Assembly (NCBI RefSeq): GCF_905220705.1
Contig: NZ_CAJNAT010000004.1
Span: 186,001 to 250,000 of the forward strand
Direction: 5' to 3'
From: Paraburkholderia domus
GTDB taxonomy: Bacteria > Pseudomonadota > Gammaproteobacteria > Burkholderiales > Burkholderiaceae
Length of the DNA: 64,000 nucleotides
Part shown: positions 53,563 through 61,884 of the stretch, in pieces
Layout of the letters: each line of letters starts with the position of its first letter
Position numbering within the stretch: the stretch's first letter is position 1
The notes under the pieces: model-generated
Seen by the model: only the letters and a program-made list of their open reading frames with translations
Databases searched by the model: none
Told to the model about the DNA's origin: nothing
Position numbers and translations under genes: made by a program

Positions 53563-53888
53563 TCGGTTTGCCGGCTTTGCCGTGCAAGCTTTCAGTGCCG
53601 TCAGGATGCGATTGACCCGCGAACGTTGTGCTTCAGCCTCTTTAACGGAGCAACCAGCAGGAATCCGTCGCCGAATTTTGATTTTTTATTTTGGCGCTTG
53701 CCCGTTGTCGCCGGCTTGAACGACACCGTGCGACTCTACTGCCCATGTGCCGACATTCTCGGTGCCGCCTGACGTTTCCCCACGCCTCAGCCCGTTAATT
53801 GACCTAACGACATGATGGCTGTTGCGGGTCTCGTCTTCATCAGGTCCGAGAACGCAGCAGCCATACTCGCGCTCGACTTGCGCCGGCC
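53563..53888. other. 326-bp intergenic stretch
   Basis: Contains an AT-rich tract near 53675-53695, probably in the response regulator promoter region, and no gene I can support. Confidence 0.4.
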
Positions 53889-55250
53889 TCAACTCGCCAT
53901 GCTGCTCTGGTCAGTGCGTACACCGTTTTCATGGGGCTGCACGCGGCGAATCGGCGGATAGTGAAAACGTTGCTCGAGATGGGCCGCGCTCGGTATGTAG
54001 ATGCGAAGCATGATGTAAAACAGGCCATCCGGCGCAGGCAGCCAGTTGGATTGCGTCGAGGCATCGGCCGGTGGCGCTGCCGACAAGCGCAAGCTCAGGC
54101 CGTGCTCGTCGTAGCGCAGTTGCGGCGAGCGATCGCCGATCGAATATCGGTCGATCACGTTGTCCACCAGCATGCATGACGTTTTGTGGTACATCGTGAT
54201 CGACCAGAATGCCTGCGCCTGCGGCAGACCATCGGGCGGGAACGAGAGCTCGTAGCTATAGCGCCCGTCGAGTGGACGTCCTTCGCTGTCGCAGTCGGCG
54301 GTGACATACATGGCCTCCTCGACGCCGAGCGCACCGATGTAGTTCCGGCTGACGTGCGCGCGGGCCAGGTAGTCGTCGCCGAACGAAGCGCGGACTTCCA
54401 CCGGCAGGAACCATCCGCCACCGAGCGCCGACGGCTGGGGCACGCCCAGTTCGCCGATCACCTGGTCGAGCGCGCTGCCGAGGGCGGCGAGCGTGGGCGC
54501 CTCGAGCGTCGATGCGTCGATGTCCGCGCCGATGCCGACGGCAGCATACTGAGCGACGAGCGCCGATTCCGCGGCAGGCGGAGGATTGCGCAGGAGCGCC
54601 GCGTTGACCGCCGCCGCATAAAGGCGCGCGTCGCCGAGCGCCGCACGTCGTGTCACGCCGACGTCGACACGCCGCTGCGCGGGTTGACCGCCGAGCGTCT
54701 TCAACACGAAGCGATCCTGCAGGGCATGCACGGCAGCCAGATCGTCCATTCCGTCGACCAGGACGCGGCCGATCAGCCAGACGTCTCGCGTGGGGCAGGC
54801 GATCGGCGTGAGATCGTCATCGGCGGGCAGCGCAACCTCGCCGTGGTGCAAAAGGAAACGCCGCGCGCCATTGCCGGTCGTGCGTGTGCCAATCGATTCG
54901 AACGGGTTGGTGTAGAAGTCCAGCAGACCGAGCACGTAGTAGCGGCCGGCCGTGTCGGGAACCTCCAGCACGAGCGGTTCGTCGCCGAGGTCCAGCCATG
55001 TGCTGAGGTAAAGCGTGTCGTTATTGGGCGTCACGACTTCGCGGTTCCGCGGACCCAGCAACTGGCGTCCGCGTACCAGCTGATTGACCCAGCCGAGTGT
55101 CGAATTCGGACTGTCACCGGCAAATTGTCCGCTGTCGTCGCGGCGAGGACACATCGCTGCGCGCATTCGCGTCATTTCGAAGAGAGGCAGGGTATAGAGC
55201 ACCGCATCGCGGGCGAGTGCGGTGATGTTTTCACTGGTAGAACAAGACAT
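53889..55250 (-). CDS. DUF1254/DUF1214 protein, first copy
   Basis: A 453-residue protein. The N-terminal DUF1254 part contains LPLFEMTRMRAA, REVVTPNNDTLYLSTWLDL and GRYYVLGLLDFYTNPFESIG. The C-terminal DUF1214 part contains YELSFPPDGLPQAQAFWSIT, DRYSIGDR and NWLPAPDGLFYIMLRIY. No signal peptide is seen. Function is unknown for the family; some members are induced with organic-compound metabolism. It is divergent from a paralogue, and an IclR-like operator lies between them. Confidence 0.85.
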   Translation of the reverse strand: MSCSTSENITALARDAVLYTLPLFEMTRMRAAMCPRRDDSGQFAGDSPNSTLGWVNQLVRGRQLLGPRNREVVTPNNDTLYLSTWLDLGDEPLVLEVPDTAGRYYVLGLLDFYTNPFESIGTRTTGNGARRFLLHHGEVALPADDDLTPIACPTRDVWLIGRVLVDGMDDLAAVHALQDRFVLKTLGGQPAQRRVDVGVTRRAALGDARLYAAAVNAALLRNPPPAAESALVAQYAAVGIGADIDASTLEAPTLAALGSALDQVIGELGVPQPSALGGGWFLPVEVRASFGDDYLARAHVSRNYIGALGVEEAMYVTADCDSEGRPLDGRYSYELSFPPDGLPQAQAFWSITMYHKTSCMLVDNVIDRYSIGDRSPQLRYDEHGLSLRLSAAPPADASTQSNWLPAPDGLFYIMLRIYIPSAAHLEQRFHYPPIRRVQPHENGVRTDQSSMAS

Positions 55251-55316
55251 GGATGCCGCTCCGGCTGTGGACGGGAAGGAGTCGGGTCAAGCCTACCGGG
55301 ACGGCCAGATAACGGC

Positions 55317-55341
55317 ACTAGGGTTTCGCTATGTTAAACAC
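55317..55341. promoter_or_regulatory. 25-bp regulatory element, copy 1
   Basis: ACTAGGGTTTCGCTATGTTAAACAC, identical to the sequence at 61788-61812. Its core GTTT-CGCTATGTT-AAAC (55323-55339) is a dyad of the size bound by IclR-family proteins. It lies between two divergent DUF1254 genes. The tandem IclR protein at 61885 is the likely ligand. Confidence 0.7.
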
Positions 55342-55455
55342 TCCCGGCCCATGCGCTGCCTATACTTTGCGCTCCGCAGGCTTGCAAAGGGACGCCAACG
55401 TCCCGCCTTCCGCGCGCTCTCGCGCACGCAAGCAGATCCTCATGGAGTTTCTCGA

Positions 55456-56757
55456 ATGACCATTGGCAATGCACAGCAGGAATGGGCTTACGTCGCAGGC
55501 GTTCAGGCATTCATATACGGCTATCCGCTCGTCGAGATGGTGCGCACGTGCGCGCTCATGACTGCGGTCGACGAGGCGCAGAACAATGGGCGCGCACCGA
55601 TCAACCAGTTCTCGCATTGCCCACGGCCGTGGACACACGAGGACCGCGACGTCGTCACGCCGGCGAATGACCTGCTTTATTCCATGGCGTGGCTGAATCT
55701 TGCTGACGGCCCTGTCATGTTCGCGACGCCGGCGCCGACCGGGCGTTACTTCGTGATGGAATTCATCGACGCGTACAGCAATAATTTTCAGAACCTCGGT
55801 CCGCGCTTGGTGGGGCCTTCGGCGGGGACCTTCGCAATCGTTGGGCCCAACTGGTCTGGCTCGCTGCCGCCCGGTGCGGTCGAAATCCGCTGCCCGACCA
55901 ATCTCGTGTGGGTGCTGGGCCGTGTGCTGATCGACGGCGTCGAAGACATGGAGGAAGCGCGTGCTTTCCAGGCAGGCTTCACCCTGCGCGCAACGGCGCC
56001 GGGCCGCTTGCCGCACGCGGTCGCGCGCTACCAGTCCTGGGCTGAGTCCGGCGAGGGGTTCTTCGCGAACCTGGCGCGAGCGATGGCCGACGATCCAGCG
56101 CCTGCGGCCGATGCAGGCCTTGTCGCGCAGTTCTCTCGCATCGGCATCACACCGCATGGGGCGTTCCACGCCGATGCGCTCGGCGACGCGCAGGTGGCGG
56201 CCTTGCGAAGCGCGGTTGCCGCAGGCGTCGAGATCGTCGAAGGTCATACTCGTAGCCGTCGCGCGCGCTCATGGTCGATCAACTATGCGGGTGGCCGATT
56301 GGGCACCGACTATCTGGCGCGAGCCTGTACCGCGATGAAAGGCCTCGGCGCGCTCGCGAGCGAGGAGGCGCTCTATGCGCTGTGCGACTTCGACAGGAAC
56401 GGCGAGCAACTCAACGGCGAGCATGGCTACGTCTTGCGCTTTCCTGCTGGAGGACTGCCCCCAGTGGATGCCTTCTGGTCAGTATCCCTTTACGGCAGCG
56501 ATTTCTATTTCGCGGACAACCCGATCCGGCGCTATGCGATCGGCGACCGCACGCGTGGTCTTCGCTATGGCCCGGACGGATCGCTCGAAATCCTGATCCA
56601 GCACGCAGCGCCGCGTGAGGGCATCTCGAACTGGTTGCCTGCACCCACGGGCCGGTTCTATCTCATCCTGCGCATGTACCATCCGCGCGAGGCGATCCTG
56701 TCGAAGGACTATACGATTCCGCCGGTCGAGCGGGTTAGCGAAACTGTGCGGCAGTGA
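55456..56757 (+). CDS. DUF1254/DUF1214 protein, second copy
   Basis: A 433-residue paralogue of the divergent gene: GYPLVEMVRTCALM, RDVVTPANDLLYSMAWLNL, GRYFVMEFIDAYSNNF, then the DUF1214 part FPAGGLPPVDAFWSVSLY and NWLPAPTGRFYLILRMY. It has no signal peptide. ATG 55456 is chosen because GGAG lies eight bases upstream; the longer frame overlaps the divergent gene. Two diverged copies around one operator suggest a heteromeric or complementary pair. Confidence 0.85.
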   Translation: MTIGNAQQEWAYVAGVQAFIYGYPLVEMVRTCALMTAVDEAQNNGRAPINQFSHCPRPWTHEDRDVVTPANDLLYSMAWLNLADGPVMFATPAPTGRYFVMEFIDAYSNNFQNLGPRLVGPSAGTFAIVGPNWSGSLPPGAVEIRCPTNLVWVLGRVLIDGVEDMEEARAFQAGFTLRATAPGRLPHAVARYQSWAESGEGFFANLARAMADDPAPAADAGLVAQFSRIGITPHGAFHADALGDAQVAALRSAVAAGVEIVEGHTRSRRARSWSINYAGGRLGTDYLARACTAMKGLGALASEEALYALCDFDRNGEQLNGEHGYVLRFPAGGLPPVDAFWSVSLYGSDFYFADNPIRRYAIGDRTRGLRYGPDGSLEILIQHAAPREGISNWLPAPTGRFYLILRMYHPREAILSKDYTIPPVERVSETVRQ

Positions 56758-56765
56758 GCTGACAT

Positions 56766-56793
56766 GCAGCCTGTCCGTTGGCGGGCAGGCTGC
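56766..56793. terminator. bidirectional terminator hairpin
   Basis: GCAGCCTGTCCG-TTGG-CGGGCAGGCTGC forms a 12-bp stem with one G-T pair, between the convergent DUF1254 and MFS genes. There is no long T tract, but the stem is strong and the position fits. Confidence 0.65.
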
Positions 56794-56816
56794 GTTGTCG
56801 AGATGCCTTGGCACTG

Positions 56817-58151
56817 TCAAACCACTTCTTCGCGTCCTGATGACGTCGTAGCACGATCATCGCGAACGCTATCGGCGCGTGCGTGGAAGTACTGCAAACG
56901 ACGCACCGAGCGTTCGGGATTCAGCAGCCAGATGCCGAGTAAGCCGCATGGAACCAGAATGGAACCCATTACGGAGAAACCATGCCTGAAGCCTTCGGCG
57001 ACACCCTGCGTATCGCCCACGAAGTGACCCATCAGCGCCGGCGCAATGAGACCCGCCAGCGTACCGAGCGAAGCATTGATGCCGAGCCAGGCGGCGCGCT
57101 GTCCGGTGGGCGTGACTTCACCGATGATCAACGGGGCGAAGAAGAAAATCAGCTGGCTCAGCACGCTCGTCGCGCTCAGACACAGCACCTTGATGCCCGC
57201 ACCGATCGGAAGCGTGGTACCGAAGAGGGCGAGACCTGCCAGCGCGACCGGCACGCTCGTCATGACGCCGCGCGATAGGCGCGAACTCACGCCCTTGCCG
57301 GCAAGCCACTGGGACAAGAACGATATGGCGAGCGTGACGGGAATGCCCGCGCCAACGATCAGCGAGAACAACCACCCTGCGTCGGCTGCAGGATAGCCGA
57401 GCGCGAGCCGCAGGTAGGCTGGAAACCAGGTGAATCCCACCGACAGCACCGAATAGCCGACGAAGGTCAGCAGGATGCAGCCCGCCAACGTCGGATCGAC
57501 GAAGAGCCGCCGGTAGGGGACGTGTCGAGACGCGTGCTGAGCCGTATCGGAGACCGCCGGACCGGCCGTCTCGTCGACCGTGCCTTCGGCACCTAGCAAT
57601 AGCCACAGCACCGTCCACAGACAGCCGGCGATGCCGAGCACGAGGAATGCCCGATGCCAGTCGTAGTGAATGATCAGAAAGGTCAGGCACGGGCCGGACA
57701 GCAGCATCCCGGTGTTGGCGCCTTGCAGCACGATCGCGCTGGGTACGCTGCGCTTGCTGTTATCGAACCATTTATAGGTCGCGTGAACGGCGAGCGGGTA
57801 GGCCGGGCCCTCGCCCGCGCCGAGCAGAATCCGGCAGAGGATCAGCAAGGGAAACGAAACCGTGCCGACGAGCGGAAATTGCACCAGCGCCCACGTGAGC
57901 GCAAGCACCGCCAGCAGCCATTTCGTCTTGATGCGGTTGGCGGCAAAGCCAAACAGCACACCGGCCGTCGAAAACAGCAGAAAAAAGCTGCTGCCGACGA
58001 GGCCCAGTTGCTGCGGCGTCAGTCCGAGATCATGCATCATCGGCACCGCCGCGAGACCGATGACGGCCTTGTCGGCGAAATTGATCAACATGAACAGGAA
58101 CATCATGGCGACGACGATCCATGCGCGCCATCGAGTGCTTATGTGGAACAT
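56817..58151 (-). CDS. MFS transporter, anion:cation symporter type
   Basis: A 444-residue inner-membrane carrier of about 12 helices. The N-terminal MLINFADKAVIGLAAVPMMHDLG and CRILLGAGEGPAYPLAVHATYKWF are typical of the ACS family, which imports organic and sugar acids. The start at 58151 follows GGAGAAG; the upstream frame extension has no support. The porin and acyl-CoA synthetase upstream on the same strand suggest a joint uptake-and-activation unit. Confidence 0.85.
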   Translation of the reverse strand: MFHISTRWRAWIVVAMMFLFMLINFADKAVIGLAAVPMMHDLGLTPQQLGLVGSSFFLLFSTAGVLFGFAANRIKTKWLLAVLALTWALVQFPLVGTVSFPLLILCRILLGAGEGPAYPLAVHATYKWFDNSKRSVPSAIVLQGANTGMLLSGPCLTFLIIHYDWHRAFLVLGIAGCLWTVLWLLLGAEGTVDETAGPAVSDTAQHASRHVPYRRLFVDPTLAGCILLTFVGYSVLSVGFTWFPAYLRLALGYPAADAGWLFSLIVGAGIPVTLAISFLSQWLAGKGVSSRLSRGVMTSVPVALAGLALFGTTLPIGAGIKVLCLSATSVLSQLIFFFAPLIIGEVTPTGQRAAWLGINASLGTLAGLIAPALMGHFVGDTQGVAEGFRHGFSVMGSILVPCGLLGIWLLNPERSVRRLQYFHARADSVRDDRATTSSGREEVV

Positions 58152-58254
58152 GTCTTCTCCGTGGATCTGATTGTTGTGAACGCGCGGTGCAAGAACCGCG
58201 GGCTCGGACGGCGCCCTGTGATTGGCGCTCTGATTGAGGCCTAACCAGCCGGAC

Positions 58255-59478
58255 TCAGAATCGTTCTTGTAACGCGAGGCGAACACCGACTTGATGGTTC
58301 GTGGCGGACGGACTGAAACCGCTGATCGATGCGACCGCGGGTTGTCCGAGCGAGTCGCGGCCGCTGGCCCGCTGCAGCACGGTCAGCAGATAGACGCTGG
58401 TTCGTTTCGACAGGTTATAGACCGTGCCGAGGTCCAGTTGCAGGTACTTGGCGCCGCCGTCGCCGTTCACCGAGTTGCGGTCGGTGTAATGGATTGCGCT
58501 CGCGAGCAGAAGCGCTGGCGTGACCTGCGATCGCACGCTGAATTCCAGACTTGTGAATACCGCTGTACCCGTATATTTCAACGGATCGGGACCGGCAGCG
58601 GAGCCGAGGTCTTCGAAGCGTGTATTCGTGATCACGAAGCCAAGCGTGACGGGGTCGAACGCATACTGTATGGCCGCGCCGGCGAGCTGGGTCGTTTTCG
58701 CTGATGCATAACCGGCATCGACCGGATAGGACTCGGGCGCAGTGGGCGAACCGAATGAACCGATATTGTTCGACGTGGCAGGGCCTTTGTTGGGCGTCGT
58801 GCCGTACAAGGACAAATTCGGATCGCGTGCGTTGAGATAGCCGGCCGCCAGCGACATGGAGCCGACGCTGTAGCTTGCACCGAGCGACCACAACTGATTC
58901 TGCGTGACGCTTCCCGCAACGCCGCCGAGGCTGTACAGACCGGCTGCCGCGAAACCGCGATAGTCCGGAGTCCGGAATTTAATGGCGTTGTTGATCCGGC
59001 TGGTATTCGACAGACTATCGACATCGTCAGGCTGCGCGCCCATGTAGCCGGCCCATTGGCCTGTCGCTGTCAATGGCTGCACGAAATCGGTGTACGTATC
59101 GTATTGCCGGCCCAGCGTCAGTTTGCCGAAGCCGCCAGAGACGCCCACGTAAGCCTGCCGTCCGAACTCCGCGCCCCCTTGGGCGAGTGCCCCGTTGTTC
59201 AACGTGAAGCCGTTTTCGAGCACGAAGAGTGCTTGAAGACCACCGCCAAGGTCCTCGACACCACGCATTCCCCAGCGGCTTCCAGCCATGCCGGTTGCGC
59301 TGCCGTCGGTCAGGGCGAACTGAGATGCGCCGTGCGGGCCCGTCGCGGTTCGCGCGGTTTGCGCGTTGTTCACGTAGGTGAGTCCGAAGTCGATCACGCC
59401 ATATAGCGTGACGCTGCTTTGTGCATGCGCGCTGAAGGCGAGAGTGCCGAGCACCCAGGCGAGATGACGAGTTTTCAT
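58255..59478 (-). CDS. OmpC-like outer membrane porin
   Basis: A 407-residue 16-strand porin. The signal peptide MKTRHLAWVLGTLAFSAHA is followed by QSSVTLYGVIDFGLTYVNN, a hallmark of Burkholderia porins; it also has GLQALFVLENGF and ends HQVGVRLALQERF with C-terminal Phe. It lies between the synthetase and MFS genes on the same strand and probably lets the pathway substrate through the outer membrane. Confidence 0.9.
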   Translation of the reverse strand: MKTRHLAWVLGTLAFSAHAQSSVTLYGVIDFGLTYVNNAQTARTATGPHGASQFALTDGSATGMAGSRWGMRGVEDLGGGLQALFVLENGFTLNNGALAQGGAEFGRQAYVGVSGGFGKLTLGRQYDTYTDFVQPLTATGQWAGYMGAQPDDVDSLSNTSRINNAIKFRTPDYRGFAAAGLYSLGGVAGSVTQNQLWSLGASYSVGSMSLAAGYLNARDPNLSLYGTTPNKGPATSNNIGSFGSPTAPESYPVDAGYASAKTTQLAGAAIQYAFDPVTLGFVITNTRFEDLGSAAGPDPLKYTGTAVFTSLEFSVRSQVTPALLLASAIHYTDRNSVNGDGGAKYLQLDLGTVYNLSKRTSVYLLTVLQRASGRDSLGQPAVASISGFSPSATNHQVGVRLALQERF

Positions 59479-59594
59479 TGACGAGTCTCCATGGTTCGAT
59501 TTTGTGGTTATGTGAGTGAAACGAAGACGAACTGGACGTCGCCGCGCGTCCCACGCGTGCCGTTGCGGGGAGTCGGACGCACGGTTTTCCCGCT

Positions 59595-61724
59595 CTAATC
59601 CTCGTCGGTGAGTGCGCGAGAGGTTCGGCTGACGACCAGCGCATCGACGGCGCACGAAGCCTGGCCTTTGGGCCGCGCGATGAACGGATTGATATCGATC
59701 GACTCGATGCTGCCGGCGTTGGCCGCGGCGAAACGGGACAGCGTGGCCAGGGTTTCGGCGAGTGTGTCGACGTCGACGGGAGCTTGGCCGCGCACGCCAC
59801 CCAGCACCGGCCATGCGCGAATTTCGCGAATCATCCGGTGCGCTTCCGCGACGTCGAAGGGGGCCTGCCTGAACGTCACGTCCTTGAGTACTTCGACGAG
59901 AATGCCACCCAGTCCGAACATGACGACCGGACCGAACACCGGATCGCGTGTCACGCCGAGAATGCATTCGACGCCGTCCTGGATCATCGGCGCGACGAGC
60001 ACGCCTTCGATGTGCGCGTTAGGCACGGCGCGCGCAGCGCTCTCCGTGATACGCACGAAGGCCGCCCGTACCGCTTGCGAATCGGCAAGCCGCAGCGCAA
60101 CGCCGCCCACATCCGATTTGTGCGCGATGTCGGCGGACAGCACCTTCAGCACTACCGGGAATCCGAGCGCAGCGGCCTCGCCGGCTGCCTCGTCAGCGCT
60201 TCTCGCCACACGGCTCGAGACGACCGGGATGCCTGCGTCGGCCAGCAGCCGGAGTGCGTCGGCTTCGTCGAAACGCGCACGGTCGATGGCGACAGGTTCA
60301 GGCAGTGCAACCGGCACCGGCTGCCGCGCGAAATGCCGGCTAAACGCGTGCAGCGCGGCGATCGCCCGCACGGCGGCAGCGGGTTCCTCGAAGGTCAGAC
60401 AGCGGTGTTGCTCGAGAAATTTGCGGTTCTGCTCGTCGAAGAGGGATACGACGGCAATGGTCAGTGGCGGATGGGCGGCGCGCACACGCGCCCACAACTC
60501 GGTGACGAGCGGTCTGTGTTGCGGTGAAATGCCGGTGACGGCCTGGAACGACACCATCGCGCCGTATTGGCCATGCTCCAGCATCGTGTCGACGGCGTCG
60601 GCGAGCAGCGCGGGCTCGTTGAGTATCTGGCCGGTGATATCGACTGGATTGACCGCGGACGCGAACGGCACGCGCTTGAGAATCGCCTGTTGTCCGGCTT
60701 CTGCCAAAAGCGGCACCGAGAGCCCGACCCGCTCGGCTTCATCGACCATCAAGACACCGGCGCCGCCGGAAATCGACACGATGCCGAGCGCGTCGGACAC
60801 CGGTAACGGTGCGACTGAACACGCATAGCCGATGTCGAATAGCTCGTGAATGTCCTGCGCACGATAGACGCCGTATTGGCGCAGCACGGCGTCGTAGATT
60901 TTGTCGCAACCGGCCAGCGACGCGGTGTGCGATGCCGCGGCTGCGGCGCCCTGCGCGGTGCGGCCGACCTTGCACATCACGACGGGTTTGCGCTGGGCGC
61001 GAGCCAGTTCGAGCGCGGCGCACAGTTTTTCGCCGTCGCGCGCGCCTTCGAGGTAGCACAGGATCACGGACGTCGCGGGGTCGAGCGCTTGCCACGCGAG
61101 CGCGTCGGCGAGTTCGATGTCCGCTTCATTGCCCGTCGAGACGAAATGGCTGATGCCGAGGCCGCGCCGCTGCGCAAGCATCAACGCGAAGATCCCGAAC
61201 GCGCCGCTTTGACTAATCAGCCCGATGTTGCCGCGCAACGGCGCGGCGATTTTCAGCGCCGGGGTGAACGTCGCGTACACGCCTTGATGATTGTTGACGA
61301 AGCCGAGGCAGTTCGGTCCAAGTAAGCGGATCGCGCTTTCCTTAACGAACGCGCGTAGATCGTTCTGCGCGCGTACACCGTCTGCGCCAGTTTCCGCAAA
61401 GCCGGACGAAAACATCACGATCGAACGGACACCGGCGGCCGCAGCGTCTTCGACAGCGGACATGACGCCCGATGCGGGTACCGCGCAGATGGCCATATCG
61501 ATCGGCGCACCAATGTCGCGAAGGGTCGGGTATGCCTGCAGACCCTGGATGCGCTCCTGCTTCGGGTTGACCGGGTAAATCGCGCCGGGGTACCGCTGGT
61601 TCAGCAGATATTCGACTGGCAGGCCACCTATCTTCGCCGGATTCGACGAAGCGCCGACCACGGCAATCGATTGGGGATTGAACAGCGGGCCGAGCGCCGC
61701 CTGCTGGGAAGGAGACAAAGACAT
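59595..61724 (-). CDS. ADP-forming acyl-CoA synthetase (fused alpha-beta)
   Basis: A 709-residue NDP-forming acyl-CoA synthetase. It has an N-terminal CoA-binding Rossmann domain (IAVVGASSNPAKIGG), succinyl-CoA-ligase-like domains with the SHTASLAG histidine motif, and a C-terminal ATP-grasp domain (FPVVLKVLSADIAHKSDVGG; IESIDINPFI). The family converts organic or aryl acids to CoA esters; feruloyl-CoA synthetase of Sphingobium belongs here. The acid used is unknown. ATG 61724 has a spaced GGAG; GTG 61733 does not. Confidence 0.85.
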   Translation of the reverse strand: MSLSPSQQAALGPLFNPQSIAVVGASSNPAKIGGLPVEYLLNQRYPGAIYPVNPKQERIQGLQAYPTLRDIGAPIDMAICAVPASGVMSAVEDAAAAGVRSIVMFSSGFAETGADGVRAQNDLRAFVKESAIRLLGPNCLGFVNNHQGVYATFTPALKIAAPLRGNIGLISQSGAFGIFALMLAQRRGLGISHFVSTGNEADIELADALAWQALDPATSVILCYLEGARDGEKLCAALELARAQRKPVVMCKVGRTAQGAAAAASHTASLAGCDKIYDAVLRQYGVYRAQDIHELFDIGYACSVAPLPVSDALGIVSISGGAGVLMVDEAERVGLSVPLLAEAGQQAILKRVPFASAVNPVDITGQILNEPALLADAVDTMLEHGQYGAMVSFQAVTGISPQHRPLVTELWARVRAAHPPLTIAVVSLFDEQNRKFLEQHRCLTFEEPAAAVRAIAALHAFSRHFARQPVPVALPEPVAIDRARFDEADALRLLADAGIPVVSSRVARSADEAAGEAAALGFPVVLKVLSADIAHKSDVGGVALRLADSQAVRAAFVRITESAARAVPNAHIEGVLVAPMIQDGVECILGVTRDPVFGPVVMFGLGGILVEVLKDVTFRQAPFDVAEAHRMIREIRAWPVLGGVRGQAPVDVDTLAETLATLSRFAAANAGSIESIDINPFIARPKGQASCAVDALVVSRTSRALTDED

Positions 61725-61787
61725 CGATACCACTCCGCGTAGAACTGTAGGGGTGGGTCGAGCCTAACAATCTGACAGGATGCCGAT

Positions 61788-61812
61788 ACTAGGGTTTCGC
61801 TATGTTAAACAC
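61788..61812. promoter_or_regulatory. 25-bp regulatory element, copy 2
   Basis: Identical to 55317-55341, with the GTTT..AAAC dyad at 61794-61810. It lies between the divergent acyl-CoA synthetase and tandem IclR genes, the usual place for an IclR operator, which would permit both autoregulation and control of the synthetase/porin/MFS unit. Confidence 0.75.
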
Positions 61813-61884
61813 GTATGGAAGCGGGACAATCGACGTGCTTCAATTGGCACAAGCGCGCGTCGAGCGCTTTTTCCGTACAGAACG

